Shown piece after piece: positions 35,234 through 43,656 of a stretch of 64,000 nt of DNA (position 1 is the stretch's first letter; each line of letters starts with the position of its first letter). The notes below the pieces were generated by a model. That model saw nothing but the letters and a program-made list of their open reading frames with translations. It had not been told where the DNA came from and did not search any database. This DNA comes from Myxococcales bacterium. Lineage in GTDB: Bacteria > Myxococcota_A > Bradymonadia > UBA7976 > UBA1532. Position numbers and translations under genes: made by a program. The stretch covers positions 186,001 through 250,000 of the forward strand of contig JACKDN010000006.1 of the NCBI GenBank assembly GCA_020633465.1, written 5' to 3'.

Positions 35234-36697
35234 ATGTCCGAGTGGCCGCTGCTGTTCGATCCGCACGCGCTCGACGGGCCCGGTGAGACCAAGCAGGCGC
35301 GCCTGGCCGCGGCCATCCTCGAAGCCGTGCGGGCCGGCCGCCTGCGGCCCGGGGCGCGCCTGCCCGGCAGCCGCCGCCTGGCCGAGAGCGCGGGCGTGCA
35401 CCGCAACACGGTGCTGGCGGCCCTGCGCGCGCTCGAGGCCGAGGGCTGGATCACCACCCGCCCCGGCGCCGGCACCTTCGTCGCCGCCGACCTGCCCGAC
35501 GTCGAGGCGCAGCCCTTCGCCGGCCCCCGGCCAGCCACGCCGCGCGCCCCCGGCTTCGCCTTCGCCGCCGCCCCCGAGCCATCCCCGGTGGAGCCACCGC
35601 CCGGCGCGCTCGTGCTGAACGGCGGGGTGCCCGATCTGCGATCGGTGCCGGTCGTCGCGCTGACGCGGGCCTGGCGGCGGGCGCTGACGGTCGCCGGCGG
35701 GACCCTGTTGAGCTACGGCCCGCCGCACGGCCACCCTGCGCTGCGCGCGGCGCTGGCGCAGATGGTGACGCGGCTGCGGGGCCTCGCCGCCGGCCCCGAC
35801 GACGTGCTGGTGACCCGCGGCAGCCAGCAGGCCCTCGATCTGCTCGCGCGCGTGCTGGTGCGGCCGGGCGACGTGGTGGCCGTCGAGGCCCTGGGCTATC
35901 CGCCGGCCTGGTCGGCCTTCGAGCGGGCCGGCGCCCGCCTGGTGCCCCTGCCAGTCGACGACGAGGGCGCCGACGTGGACGCGCTGGAGGCGGCGCTGGA
36001 GGCGGGCCCCGTGCGCGCGATCTACCTGACGCCGCACCATCAGTTCCCGACGATGGTGCCGCTGTCACCGGCCCGCCGGCTGCGCCTGCTGGCCCTGGCG
36101 GCGCGGCACGGCGTGGCGGTCGTCGAGGACGACTACGATCACGAGTTCCACCACGTCGGGCGGCCGCTGCACCCGCTGGCCAGCGCCGACGCCGCGGGCG
36201 TCGTGGTGTACGTGGGGACGCTGTCGAAGGTGCTGGCGCCGGGGCTGCGGGCCGGCTTCGTGGTGGCGCCGCCCCCGCTGATCGAGCGCCTCGCCGCCGA
36301 GCGTCGCGTGGTCGACCGCCAGGGCGATCGGGCGCTGGAGGCGGCGCTGGCCGAGCTGCTCGAAGACGGCGAGGTGCAGCGGCACGCGCGGCGGATGCGC
36401 CGAGTGTACGCGTCGCGGCGCGCGGCGCTGGTCGAGGCCCTGAGTTCGCATGTCGGGGACGCGCTGCGCTTCGACGTGCCGCCGGGCGGCCTGGCCCTGT
36501 GGGCGCGCTTCACGGGAGACGACTTCGCCGGCTGGGCGCGGCGGTGCCGCGAACACGGGGTGTGGTTCCAGACGGCGCCCGAGCTGTGCCGCCCGGACGC
36601 GACGCCCCCGCCCTGCGCGCGCCTGGGCTTCGCGTCGCTGGGCGAGGACGCCCTGCGCGAGGCCGCCCGGCGCATGGGCGCCGCGCTGACGCCGTGA
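35234..36697 (+). CDS. MocR/PdxR-type transcriptional regulator (GntR HTH plus aminotransferase-like domain)
   Basis: A 487-residue regulator. The GntR winged-helix domain (RLAAAILEAVRAGRLRPGAR, LAESAGVHRNTVLAALRALE, residues 17-75) is joined by a Pro-rich linker to a fold-type-I PLP-binding domain. Seen there are TRGSQQALDLLARVL, YLTPHHQFPTMVPLS, VVEDDYDHEFHH and the Schiff-base lysine in YVGTLSKVLAPGLRAGF. PLP-binding residues look intact, so it probably responds to PLP or an amino compound. It is divergent from an FMN split-barrel protein of the PNPOx superfamily, with a palindrome between. This suggests a role in vitamin B6 or flavin metabolism, but the effector cannot be read from sequence. 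Confidence 0.88.
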   Translation: MSEWPLLFDPHALDGPGETKQARLAAAILEAVRAGRLRPGARLPGSRRLAESAGVHRNTVLAALRALEAEGWITTRPGAGTFVAADLPDVEAQPFAGPRPATPRAPGFAFAAAPEPSPVEPPPGALVLNGGVPDLRSVPVVALTRAWRRALTVAGGTLLSYGPPHGHPALRAALAQMVTRLRGLAAGPDDVLVTRGSQQALDLLARVLVRPGDVVAVEALGYPPAWSAFERAGARLVPLPVDDEGADVDALEAALEAGPVRAIYLTPHHQFPTMVPLSPARRLRLLALAARHGVAVVEDDYDHEFHHVGRPLHPLASADAAGVVVYVGTLSKVLAPGLRAGFVVAPPPLIERLAAERRVVDRQGDRALEAALAELLEDGEVQRHARRMRRVYASRRAALVEALSSHVGDALRFDVPPGGLALWARFTGDDFAGWARRCREHGVWFQTAPELCRPDATPPPCARLGFASLGEDALREAARRMGAALTP

Positions 36698-36824
36698 ACG
36701 CTTCCGGCTGCGGACGCGACGTGGCCTGCGCGGAACGCGCCCGACGGCGGTGGACGACTTCGCGGCGCCCCGCGGTGGCACTGTCGATGCAAACGCCGGC
36801 ACCGTCTCGCCGCGGAGTCTCTCC

Positions 36825-37349
36825 ATGATGCGCTTCCTCGCCGCCCTCGCCGCCCTGCTGCCCCTCACCGCCTTCGCCGGTCCCGCCACGCCGCTGCACG
36901 CGCCCGCGGAGACGGCGGCGGACGACCACCACGCCGTGCTGGGCGCCAAGCTGGTGGGCCTGTCGCTGCCCGGCGAAGAGGACGCGCCGCTGCTGGTCGG
37001 CCCCGGCCTGCTGTTCGAGTACCCCCTCGCCCACGGCGCGCTGACCGTCGAGGCCGCCGCGGCGTACCTGTTCGGCGAGCACGGCGACGAGGTGCCGGTC
37101 GATCTGCTGCTGAAGGTGCCCTTCCACGTCGCCCCGGCGCTCGAGCTGTTCGTCGGCGCCGGCCCGTTGGCCGCGTGGTCGGTGGAGCACGACGAGATCG
37201 GCTGGGGCGGGCTGGCCAGCGTGGGCGGCTACTGGTGGACGGCGGGCGAGCTGGGCCTGCTGCTCGAGGCCGACTACGAGATCGTGCGCAGCCACGAACA
37301 CACCCTGCACGGCGTCGAGGCCGCCGCCGGCGTCGTCTGGCGCCTCTGA
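36825..37349 (+). CDS. Small outer-membrane-protein-like exported protein
   Basis: A 174-residue protein. A signal peptide MMRFLAALAALLPLTAFAG precedes alternating hydrophobic beta-strand patterns (LLVGPGLLFEYPLAHGALTVEA, LELFVGAGPLAAW, GLLLEADYEI) and ends in aromatic-hydrophobic VVWRL, as outer-membrane barrels do. No conserved family is recognised; the layout resembles small porin-like beta-barrels. The start is the ATG pair at 36825/36828. It is preceded by about 125 bases without a gene. Its stop is immediately adjacent to the stop of the convergent YiiX-like gene. Confidence 0.65.
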   Translation: MMRFLAALAALLPLTAFAGPATPLHAPAETAADDHHAVLGAKLVGLSLPGEEDAPLLVGPGLLFEYPLAHGALTVEAAAAYLFGEHGDEVPVDLLLKVPFHVAPALELFVGAGPLAAWSVEHDEIGWGGLASVGGYWWTAGELGLLLEADYEIVRSHEHTLHGVEAAAGVVWRL

Positions 37350-37949
37350 CTACTCGGACGGCGGCGCGTCCGGCTGACCGTCCCGCGGCCCCGAGTCGAA
37401 CAAGATGGTGCCGTGATCGTGCAGGTGCTTCGGGTGCAGCACCTCGAAGTTGCCCTTGCGATCCACCTCGATGCCCATCGACCACGCCGCGAGCTCGCTG
37501 CAATAGAAGGCTTGCTGATCGGGCATGCCCAAGATGCCGCCGTAGTCGTACTTCGCGCCGACCCGCTCGCGCGCCCGCGCCACCGCCACCTCGCCGACGT
37601 CCGGCGACCAGCCGTCGGGCCGCACCAGCCGAACGCGGTGCGACTCGTGGACGAAGCGTTCGAGCGGGGTGACGACGACGCCCCGCCCCACCGCCTCGAT
37701 GACCTCGCGATGACTCAGATCCAACACCGCCGCGTGCGACAGGTCGCTGTTGGTGGCCACCGCGATGGTGTCGTCGCCCGGGTGGTAGCCGCGGACGATG
37801 AGCCACATGCCGTCGCCGCCCTTCGCGTCGATGACCCGCAGCCACGAGTCCACCTCGGCCGCGTACTCGGGGCCCTGCCGACGCACCAGACCCTCGGTGC
37901 CGGCCGAGCAGCCGGCCATCGAGAGCAGCAGGACCAGCGCCCGGCTCAC
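37350..37949 (-). CDS. YiiX/YebB-like NlpC/P60-superfamily lipoprotein hydrolase
   Basis: A 199-residue lipoprotein (MSRALVLLLSMAGC, lipidated Cys14). The core resembles permuted papain-like YiiX proteins: a basic strand ending in catalytic His (SDLSHAAVLD, His72), VIEAVGRGVVVTPLERF, VRLVRP, and the nucleophile in AFYCSELAAW (Cys150). These enzymes are predicted amidases or peptidases acting on peptidoglycan peptides or lipids at the envelope. GTG 37949 overlaps the stop of the upstream protease gene (GTGA), so the two are translationally coupled. The C-terminal 25 residues are Asp/Pro-rich. The substrate is unknown. Confidence 0.75.
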   Translation of the reverse strand: MSRALVLLLSMAGCSAGTEGLVRRQGPEYAAEVDSWLRVIDAKGGDGMWLIVRGYHPGDDTIAVATNSDLSHAAVLDLSHREVIEAVGRGVVVTPLERFVHESHRVRLVRPDGWSPDVGEVAVARARERVGAKYDYGGILGMPDQQAFYCSELAAWSMGIEVDRKGNFEVLHPKHLHDHGTILFDSGPRDGQPDAPPSE

Positions 37950-39319
37950 GGGATGCCCTCGCGGTCGGTCGGCACGCGGTAGCGCTCGAGGATCGCGTCG
38001 TGGGCGGCGCGCGCCGCGTCCACGTCCAGCACCAGCGTCGCGCCCGTGTCGAGGCGGATGTCCACGCAGCCCTCGGCGGCCTCGAGGCGCGCGGCCAGAT
38101 CGGCCAGGTCGGCCACGCGGTGGCCGTCGACCGCGTCGACGAGGCGATCGTCGTAGCGGTCGTAGCCGGCGTTCACCTCGTGGGCCAGCACGCCGGTCAG
38201 CACCACCGCCTCGCGCCGCTTGGCCGTGCGCAGGGCGCGGTAGTACAGCGTCACCAGCTCGCGCGGCGCGCTGCTGAGATTCTTCCAGGTGCGCAGGTAG
38301 TCGAGGGTCAGCGGCTGGAACACCAGGCCGGCCCAGATGAAGAAGTCCGGGCGGCGATCGTACTGGTCGCGCGGCACCAGCGAGGCGTCCGGGGCCAACG
38401 ACAGCGTCAGGGTGCGCGGCTTGCCGTCACGCACGACGCGCACCTCGATGCCCTCACCCACGTGGAAGTCGCTCAGCGCCACCGTCAGGCCCGTGCGCAC
38501 GCCGCCGGCGTACTGCACGGTGCCGTTGTCGGCCACGGGCAGCCCGGCGATGTGCGTGATGACGTCGTCCACCTTCAGCTTGCGCCAGGCCGATCCGCCG
38601 AAGCCGATCTCGACCACGCGCACGCCGTGCCCATCGGCCGGCAGGCCCAGCGCGACGCGCAGGGTCGCGTTCTCGAGCGTCTGCAGCCGCAGGCCCATCG
38701 CGGGCGCGGCGAGGGGGTGACCGTCCGCCACCGCTTCGAGGAAGCGGTTCACCAGCACCGTGGGCACCAGGTAGCCGATGTTCTCGGCGTCGCGGCGCTT
38801 CTGGAAGGCGATGCCCACCACGCGACCGTCGTCGGCGTAGGCCGGGCCGCCGCTGTTGCCCGGGTTGATGGCCGCGTCGACCGTGATGGCCAGCAGGCGT
38901 TGGTGGCTGTGGGTGTAGCTGGTCAGCTCGATGCGCGAGACGACACCCTGGGTATAGCTGACCTCCTCACCGCCGATGGGGAAGCCGACGACGGTGACCT
39001 CGTCGCGCAGGGCGGGCAGCTCGCCGATGTCGGCCGCCTCGACGTCGACCCAGAAGGCGTCGTCCTCGACCGACAGCAGCGCCAGATCGCAGTCGTGGGC
39101 GGCCGCGACGACGTGCGCGACGTACTTGCGGGGGTCGGTGGTCTTCTGAACCTGAACGAACGTGGCGTCGGCGACGACGTGGGCGCCGGTCAGGATGCGG
39201 CGGCCCGCGATGGCCACGCCCGAGCCGGTGCTGCTCTGCGGTGCGTGCGTCTGCCAGGGGCAGTCGTAGTCGGCCGGCTGGGTGGTGGCGAAGACCTTGA
39301 TGACCTGGTTGGGCGTCAA
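37946..39319 (-). CDS. S1C (Deg-like) serine protease with PDZ domains
   Basis: A 457-residue trypsin-fold protease. The catalytic triad is seen as His47 (LTGAHVV), Asp78 (HDCDLALL) and Ser156 (NPGNSGGPA), with VGFPIGGEEVSYTQGVVSRI as in plant Deg9/Deg2-type enzymes. One PDZ domain (GVRVVEIGFGGSAWRKLKVDD, about 235) and a second PDZ-like segment at the C-terminus follow. No signal peptide is visible, and the start is TTG 39319 (AAGGG 7 bases upstream), so the protease may be cytoplasmic unless the true N-terminus is further upstream. It lies between a lipoprotein gene and the YiiX-like gene in one minus-strand operon. Confidence 0.85.
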   Translation of the reverse strand: MTPNQVIKVFATTQPADYDCPWQTHAPQSSTGSGVAIAGRRILTGAHVVADATFVQVQKTTDPRKYVAHVVAAAHDCDLALLSVEDDAFWVDVEAADIGELPALRDEVTVVGFPIGGEEVSYTQGVVSRIELTSYTHSHQRLLAITVDAAINPGNSGGPAYADDGRVVGIAFQKRRDAENIGYLVPTVLVNRFLEAVADGHPLAAPAMGLRLQTLENATLRVALGLPADGHGVRVVEIGFGGSAWRKLKVDDVITHIAGLPVADNGTVQYAGGVRTGLTVALSDFHVGEGIEVRVVRDGKPRTLTLSLAPDASLVPRDQYDRRPDFFIWAGLVFQPLTLDYLRTWKNLSSAPRELVTLYYRALRTAKRREAVVLTGVLAHEVNAGYDRYDDRLVDAVDGHRVADLADLAARLEAAEGCVDIRLDTGATLVLDVDAARAAHDAILERYRVPTDREGIP

Positions 39320-39347
39320 TCGGGACCCTTCGTGCTCGGGGTTGCGC

Positions 39348-39860
39348 TCAGCCGGCGGCGTCGGTCAGCGAGGCGTCGGATGGCGCGCCGTCGGGCAGCG
39401 CGCCGTCGGGCGACGCGCCGTCGGGCAGGTCGCCGTCGGGCAGGTCGCCGTCGGGCAGGTCGCCGTCGGGCAGGTCGCCGTCGGGCAGGTCGCCGTCGGG
39501 CAGGTCGCCGTCGGCAGCGGGCGTCAGTCCGGTCGGCTGGCGCCGAGCAGGCGCCGCCGTCCGGCGGCCCAGTTCGTGATCGGCTCGCCACCGTCGCCGC
39601 CCCTGCCGGGGCCCTGGCGTCGTGGCCGTCGGCGGGCCGAAGCCGGCGTCTCCGCCCGCGCCCACGCCGTCGCCCCCGAAGCCCGGCGCGCCGCCGAACG
39701 AGGGTTCGCCGCCGAAGCCCGGCGTACCGCCCTCGCCGGGCGCGCCGCCGAAGCCGCGCTCGGCCCCGGCGTCCGCCGTGCCCGGGATGGGCTCGGTGTT
39801 GATGCCGCACGCCGCGAGCCACGCGGCCACGACCGCCGCTCCGAGAATCCGGCCCCTCAT
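39348..39860 (-). CDS. Low-complexity lipoprotein with DGDLP tandem repeats
   Basis: From ATG 39860 (GAGGGG ribosome-binding site) a lipoprotein signal MRGRILGAAVVAAWLAAC puts lipidated Cys at residue 18. Gly/Phe-rich repeats follow (GFGGAPGEGGTPGFGGEPSF), then a charged stretch that may reflect a frame change (about 39560-39640). It ends with tandem pentapeptides of the DGDLP/DGALP type to TGA 39348-39350. The length is 170 residues. Such Gly- and Asp/Pro-rich lipoproteins are surface spacers or stalks in this group. The gene heads the operon with the S1C protease and YiiX-like genes. No enzymatic domain is seen. Confidence 0.65.
   Translation of the reverse strand: MRGRILGAAVVAAWLAACGINTEPIPGTADAGAERGFGGAPGEGGTPGFGGEPSFGGAPGFGGDGVGAGGDAGFGPPTATTPGPRQGRRRWRADHELGRRTAAPARRQPTGLTPAADGDLPDGDLPDGDLPDGDLPDGDLPDGDLPDGASPDGALPDGAPSDASLTDAAG
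39388..39512 (-). repeat. 15-bp tandem repeat (GTCGGGCAGGTCGCC)
   Basis: About eight copies of a 15-base unit. The last six or so are identical (GTCGGGCAGGTCGCC); the first ones vary (GTCGGGCAGCGCGCC, GTCGGGCGACGCGCC). It encodes the pentapeptide D-G-D-L-P. Being in frame, copy changes only lengthen the protein tail. Such arrays are hypermutable by slippage. Confidence 0.85.
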
Positions 39861-40071
39861 CGACCCCTCGCTCCGCCGCCGCGCGCCGATCGCGCGCCGC
39901 GCACAGGCTATGCCTCTGCCGCCACGGACGCAACGCGACGCGAACCCGCGTTCCCGGCGGGCACCGTGAAGCCGCGTCCACGCCACCCCCACGGTCGCCG
40001 CGCGGCGGCGGGGGCGCCGGCGGCACGCTTCTTGTTATCCTGCCTGGGCGTCACCGCCAAGCGAGGATCCC

Positions 40072-40623
40072 ATGCACCGCGCTCTCGCCCCGCTCGCTCT
40101 TCTGTGCTGGCCCCTGCTGCTCTCCGGCTGCCAACCGGAGAACGAGGTCGACAACCCCCGCCTCTTCGTCGTCGAGGCCGTCCACCACGGCCCGAACGGA
40201 CGCAGTGACTATCGTGACTCCACCGCCTCCTTCCGCTGCCTGCGCTATGCGTGCGAGGCCGACCCCGCTCTCGAGGACGCCAAGTGGGCGGGCGAATCCG
40301 CCGAGCCGCCACCGGAGAGCGGCGAGCGCTGCCGATGCGTGGGCACCTACGTCCTCGAAGGCCCGGGCGGGCTCGCGCTCGGCTTCTCGGGCCTCGACGC
40401 GCTCGCCCCCGGCACCCACCTGACCAGCGAAGACGGCGATCTGGCGGTCTTCTACCGAGGGGAGCGCGGCGTCGGCGCGGTCCACGTCTCGCGGCTGACC
40501 CAGCTGGCCCTCGCCTTCGGCACCGACTACACCTACGACATCGCCGGCGGCTTCGAGGTGCAGGTGGGTCCGCACCGCTTCGTGTCCGGCTTCTTCTACT
40601 CGACCCTCCCGGAGCACGAGTGA
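40072..40623 (+). CDS. Hypothetical lipoprotein
   Basis: A 183-residue lipoprotein. The signal MHRALAPLALLCWPLLLSGC ends with lipidated Cys20. The mature part has four cysteines (FRCLRYAC, RCRCVG) and a beta-rich C-terminal half (LTSEDGDLAVFYRGERG, GFEVQVGPHRFVSGFFY). No known domain is recognised. A -10-like TATCCT (40036-40041) and GAGG (40063-40066) precede ATG 40072. The stop overlaps the start of the next gene (TGATG at 40621-40625), so it is translated together with a beta-barrel-like protein. An envelope complex is inferred. Confidence 0.65.
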   Translation: MHRALAPLALLCWPLLLSGCQPENEVDNPRLFVVEAVHHGPNGRSDYRDSTASFRCLRYACEADPALEDAKWAGESAEPPPESGERCRCVGTYVLEGPGGLALGFSGLDALAPGTHLTSEDGDLAVFYRGERGVGAVHVSRLTQLALAFGTDYTYDIAGGFEVQVGPHRFVSGFFYSTLPEHE

Positions 40624-41264
40624 TGCGCGCGACGCTGCTGCTCCTCGCCGTTCTCCTGCCCCAATACGCCGCCGCCGACGACGACGAAGACGGCCCGTTC
40701 ATCAGCCTCGGCGTGCGCGCCGGCGGCTTCTGGCAGGCCCGGGACGCACCCTACGGTGGCCACCTGGCCCACATCGCCGGCCGCCTGGCCGCCATCGATC
40801 CCGAGCTGTCGCTGCCGGTGCAGTGGGGCACGCACGTCGCCGTGCACCCCACCCGCTACGTCGAGCTCCAGCTGCGGCAGCGCTTCTGGTCGGCCGAGGT
40901 CGACGCGCAGTTCAGGCGCGCCGATCCGCTGGACTATCGGTACTGCCGCACCGTGATCCCGCTGACCTTCACGCCGCGGCTGACCTACGACAACGACCAG
41001 GTCGGGCTGCGCGTGGGCGGGGGCTACGGCGTCTACGTCGTGCACACCTCGACCGACGGGTGGCTCGGCGATCGCTCGGTGACCGAGCTCGCGCCCGGCG
41101 GCCTGGTGGAGGCAGCGTTGGCCGTCCACCTCGGACGCCACGCCACGCTCGAGCTCGCCTACAGCTACGACTGGTTCGAGCTGCCCGAGACCGATCCGCA
41201 GCTCGAGGACGGCGGCGACGGCGGCGGCCACGGCCTGACGCTGGCGGTGACGCTGAACCTCTGA
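40623..41264 (+). CDS. Outer-membrane beta-barrel-like protein
   Basis: A 213-residue exported protein. A signal peptide (MRATLLLLAVLLPQYAAA) is followed by alternating strands with aromatic girdles (FISLGVRAGGFWQARD, HPTRYVELQLRQRFWS, RVGGGYGVYVVHTS, LELAYSYDWFELP) and a terminal LTLAVTLNL ending in Leu, as outer-membrane barrels do. It probably has eight strands. No specific family is recognised. It is translationally coupled to the preceding lipoprotein and ends about 140 bases before the C39-like gene. Confidence 0.7.
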   Translation: MRATLLLLAVLLPQYAAADDDEDGPFISLGVRAGGFWQARDAPYGGHLAHIAGRLAAIDPELSLPVQWGTHVAVHPTRYVELQLRQRFWSAEVDAQFRRADPLDYRYCRTVIPLTFTPRLTYDNDQVGLRVGGGYGVYVVHTSTDGWLGDRSVTELAPGGLVEAALAVHLGRHATLELAYSYDWFELPETDPQLEDGGDGGGHGLTLAVTLNL

Positions 41265-41404
41265 CCTCGCCGGCGACGCGCGGTCCGAGGCCCCTCGATC
41301 GCCGAGCGCAATTTTCTCGAAAGATCTCTCGCGGTCGTCGCGAACGGTCTCGGTGAGGGGGCAAGCAGCCCCGAATCCGAGAACCCGAGACCACGGAGAG
41401 ACCC

Positions 41405-42814
41405 ATGTTGCGCACCGCCACCTTCGCCCTCACCCTGCTCGCGGCCTGCATCGCGCAGGCCCAGACCAGCGCCCCGCCCGTCCTCGTGCAGCCCGGCCAG
41501 GGCGTCGAGATCGCCCGCACCGTCTTCGTCGACGGCGACGGCCAGGCCCACGACACCGCGGTCGGCACGCTGATCGTCGACCCCCGCCGGCTGGCCGCCG
41601 CCACCGGCATCGACCACGGCTACCTGCAGGTGGTCACGAACCTGGGCGCGGTGATCTACGACGCCCCGATCGACGCGAACCCCGACGCCTTCGTGCCGCC
41701 CGCGCTGCAGCGCCTGCGGGTGCCCACCGACGGGCGGGCGCCCGTCGTGCACGTGCCCTTCCGCCTGGCCTCGGCGGCCCGCGTCACGTCGATCAAGGTG
41801 AAGGTCGTCTTCAGCCCCGCGCCGCTGTTCGACGCCCGCACCTTCAGCGCGGTGATGGATCCGATGCCGACGCAGAAGTGGAAGGTGAAGCCCATCGTCG
41901 AGGCCGTCGGCGGCGACGGGCCGGACAAGGTGCTGATGCCCGAGCTGCCGCCCATCGGCGACCCCGGCCCGCCGCCGCCCTCGCCCGGCTACGACCATGG
42001 TGATCTGCCCGACTGGCAGTACACGCTGCCCAACACCTCGAACGTCGAGACCGCGTGGAACCAGTGCGCGCCGGCGGCCTTCGCGAACGTGCTGTCGTAC
42101 CTCGAGCACACGTTCGGCAACCAGGGCATCAACTTCCCGCAGTTCAACACCAAGGGCGTGGGCGTCGACGGCGACGAGACCAGCTTGGTCAGCCGGATGG
42201 ACTGGTACATGGACCGACCGCACACCGACACCTGCATCGGCGGGGGCACCAGCCGCTGCGGCGAGTCGAGCACCATCCGCGGCATCTTCGCGTTCCTGAG
42301 GGCCTTCGACGGGGCCAAGCGCGTGACGCTCAGCCACCAGGGCGGCGACGAGGTCTACCCGGCCGACTGCGGCGAGGATCCGAGCGACCGCGAGAGCCTG
42401 CGCGAGGGTGAGAGCGTCACCTTCGAGTGGCTGTGCGAGCGGGTGCAGGCGGGGGCGGGCATCGTGCTGACCCTGGGCTACTACAGCCCGATCGCGGTGC
42501 CCAACGGCTACGACGAGGACGGCTTCGTCCAGTACGCCATCGACTGGGACCGCACCGGCGGCCACGTGGTGCGGGTGTACGGCTGCGGCGAGGTCGGCGG
42601 GCAGCGCTTCATCCGCACCCTGGACGACGGCCAGCAGGACCGCACGTTCGACGCCGACGACGAGGACGACATCGAGCCGGTCTGCGAGGAGCGCCTGGGC
42701 CTGCGCACGCAGCTCTGGTTCCTGCACGAGAACGACACGACGAACGGCCGCCTCGAGATGGGCGATTCGTCCCGCCAGATCGACTTCGCGATGGCGCTGA
42801 CGCCCGCGCCCTGA
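41405..42814 (+). CDS. Secreted papain-like (C39-like) protein
   Basis: A 469-residue protein with signal peptide MLRTATFALTLLAACIAQAQ. The N-terminal beta-rich part (residues 25-170) is followed by a Pro-rich hinge (ELPPIGDPGPPPPSPG). The second half resembles peptidase C39-like folds: ETAWNQCAPAAFANVLSYLE (putative nucleophile Cys221) and later DRTGGHVVRVYGC (putative His387), with further Cys residues that may form disulfides. It could be an extracellular cysteine protease, or a catalytically altered structural relative. No partner gene is evident. The start is ATG 41405, with GGAGAG at 41394-41399. Confidence 0.65.
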   Translation: MLRTATFALTLLAACIAQAQTSAPPVLVQPGQGVEIARTVFVDGDGQAHDTAVGTLIVDPRRLAAATGIDHGYLQVVTNLGAVIYDAPIDANPDAFVPPALQRLRVPTDGRAPVVHVPFRLASAARVTSIKVKVVFSPAPLFDARTFSAVMDPMPTQKWKVKPIVEAVGGDGPDKVLMPELPPIGDPGPPPPSPGYDHGDLPDWQYTLPNTSNVETAWNQCAPAAFANVLSYLEHTFGNQGINFPQFNTKGVGVDGDETSLVSRMDWYMDRPHTDTCIGGGTSRCGESSTIRGIFAFLRAFDGAKRVTLSHQGGDEVYPADCGEDPSDRESLREGESVTFEWLCERVQAGAGIVLTLGYYSPIAVPNGYDEDGFVQYAIDWDRTGGHVVRVYGCGEVGGQRFIRTLDDGQQDRTFDADDEDDIEPVCEERLGLRTQLWFLHENDTTNGRLEMGDSSRQIDFAMALTPAP

Positions 42815-42910
42815 GCCAACGCTCCCCCCGCGCGCCCAGCCCTCACCCGTCCGCCGCCCTCCCCCCGACGCCCCTGCCCTCGCTCGAGGGCTCTACCCCG
42901 CCCCCGTCGG

Positions 42911-42960
42911 CTCGACGCGCTGGTGTAGAACCGAAGCGCGAGGCGCACGACGCGCGGGCC
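42911..42960. repeat. Diverged copy of the ABC permease 3' end (partner at 43661-43710)
   Basis: The 50 bases at 42911-42960 align, without gaps over the first 40 bases, to 43661-43710, the real 3' end of the permease gene. The first 30 bases match at 27 positions. On the minus strand both read L-R-F-Y-T-S-A-S-S. The two copies lie exactly 750 bases apart on either side of the toxin-antitoxin pair. Confidence 0.6.
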
Positions 42961-42980
42961 GCCCCATCAGCCTCCCCGAC

Positions 42981-43319
42981 TCACCCGACCCCGCCGCGCA
43001 ACAGCCTCTCGCGCAGCAGCGCTTGCAGATCGCGCCGGCCATCGAGGATGGCGTGCACGATCACCGAGCCGTCGTCCACCTCGTAAATGACCCGAAAGGG
43101 CTTCCAATGCAGTTCACGGTACTCGAGCACACCGAGCCGGGCGAGCTCGGGCGGGTGGTGGCCACGGCCCGGAAGCGCGGCCAACGAGGCGCAGACGTCC
43201 AGGACGTGGTCGCGGACGTGATCGGCGCGCTCGGTCGACTCGGTCTCGGTGATGTAGGCGTGGATTGCGACCAGGTCGTCCACCGCTTCCGGCGCGACGA
43301 CGACATCGAAGTCGTTCAC
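42981..43319 (-). CDS. RelE/ParE-family toxin
   Basis: A 112-residue type II toxin. It has FDVVVAPEAVDDLVAIHAYI, RADHVRDHVLDVCASLAALP, and the family end LGVLEYRELHWKPFRVIYEVDDGSVIVHAILDG. This RxI-Y-x-V-x-D, V-x-V-H-x-V/I-x-D/H-G-R-R pattern is typical of ParE/RelE folds (gyrase inhibition or mRNA cleavage). Its ATG at 43319 overlaps the antitoxin stop by four bases. It is co-transcribed with the Phd/YefM-type antitoxin from the promoter-operator region around 43611-43645. The ParE versus RelE mechanism cannot be settled from sequence. Confidence 0.88.
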   Translation of the reverse strand: MNDFDVVVAPEAVDDLVAIHAYITETESTERADHVRDHVLDVCASLAALPGRGHHPPELARLGVLEYRELHWKPFRVIYEVDDGSVIVHAILDGRRDLQALLRERLLRGGVG

Positions 43320-43600
43320 GGCTCGGGATCGCGAGCCGTGCGCGCGCGCACCAGCCGAGCGGCCTCGGCGAGGGGGACGGCTCGCCCGTCGGACACGCTC
43401 TTGCGGCTCTGAGCGAGCATCCGCAGCAGCGCCAGGCTCTCCATGAGCTCGTCGTAGGCGGCCGCGTCCTGCAGCACCACCTTCGCCTCGCCCCGCTGGG
43501 TGATCACCATCGTCCGCCGGTTCTCGTTGACCTCGCGGATCACCTCTGCGGTGTGCGCTTTGAGATAGCTGACCGACTTGACGTCACGACTGAGCTTCAT
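43316..43600 (-). CDS. Phd/YefM-family antitoxin
   Basis: A 94-residue antitoxin. The N-terminal DNA-binding Phd domain reads MKLSRDVKSVSYLKAHTAEV ... NRRTMVITQRGEAKVVLQD; a C-terminal toxin-wrapping helix contains AYDELMESLALLRMLAQS and an extended Arg/Ala tail. Phd/YefM proteins neutralise the toxin and repress their own promoter, with help from the toxin. The start is ATG 43600, with GGAGG (43605-43609) on the minus strand. It overlaps the toxin gene by four bases. Confidence 0.9.
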   Translation of the reverse strand: MKLSRDVKSVSYLKAHTAEVIREVNENRRTMVITQRGEAKVVLQDAAAYDELMESLALLRMLAQSRKSVSDGRAVPLAEAARLVRARTARDPEP

Positions 43601-43610
43601 CGCGGCCTCC

Positions 43611-43645
43611 AGTTGACCCGAAGATAGTCCTCCGTCCGGTCAACT
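43611..43645 (-). promoter_or_regulatory. Inverted-repeat operator of the toxin-antitoxin pair
   Basis: AGTTGACC (43611-43618) and GGTCAACT (43638-43645) are perfect inverted 8-mers 19 bases apart, directly upstream of the antitoxin start. On the minus strand the first also supplies a GGTCAACT half-site. This is the likely autoregulatory site of the Phd-toxin complex. Confidence 0.55.
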
Positions 43646-43656
43646 GCAAAGCCCGC

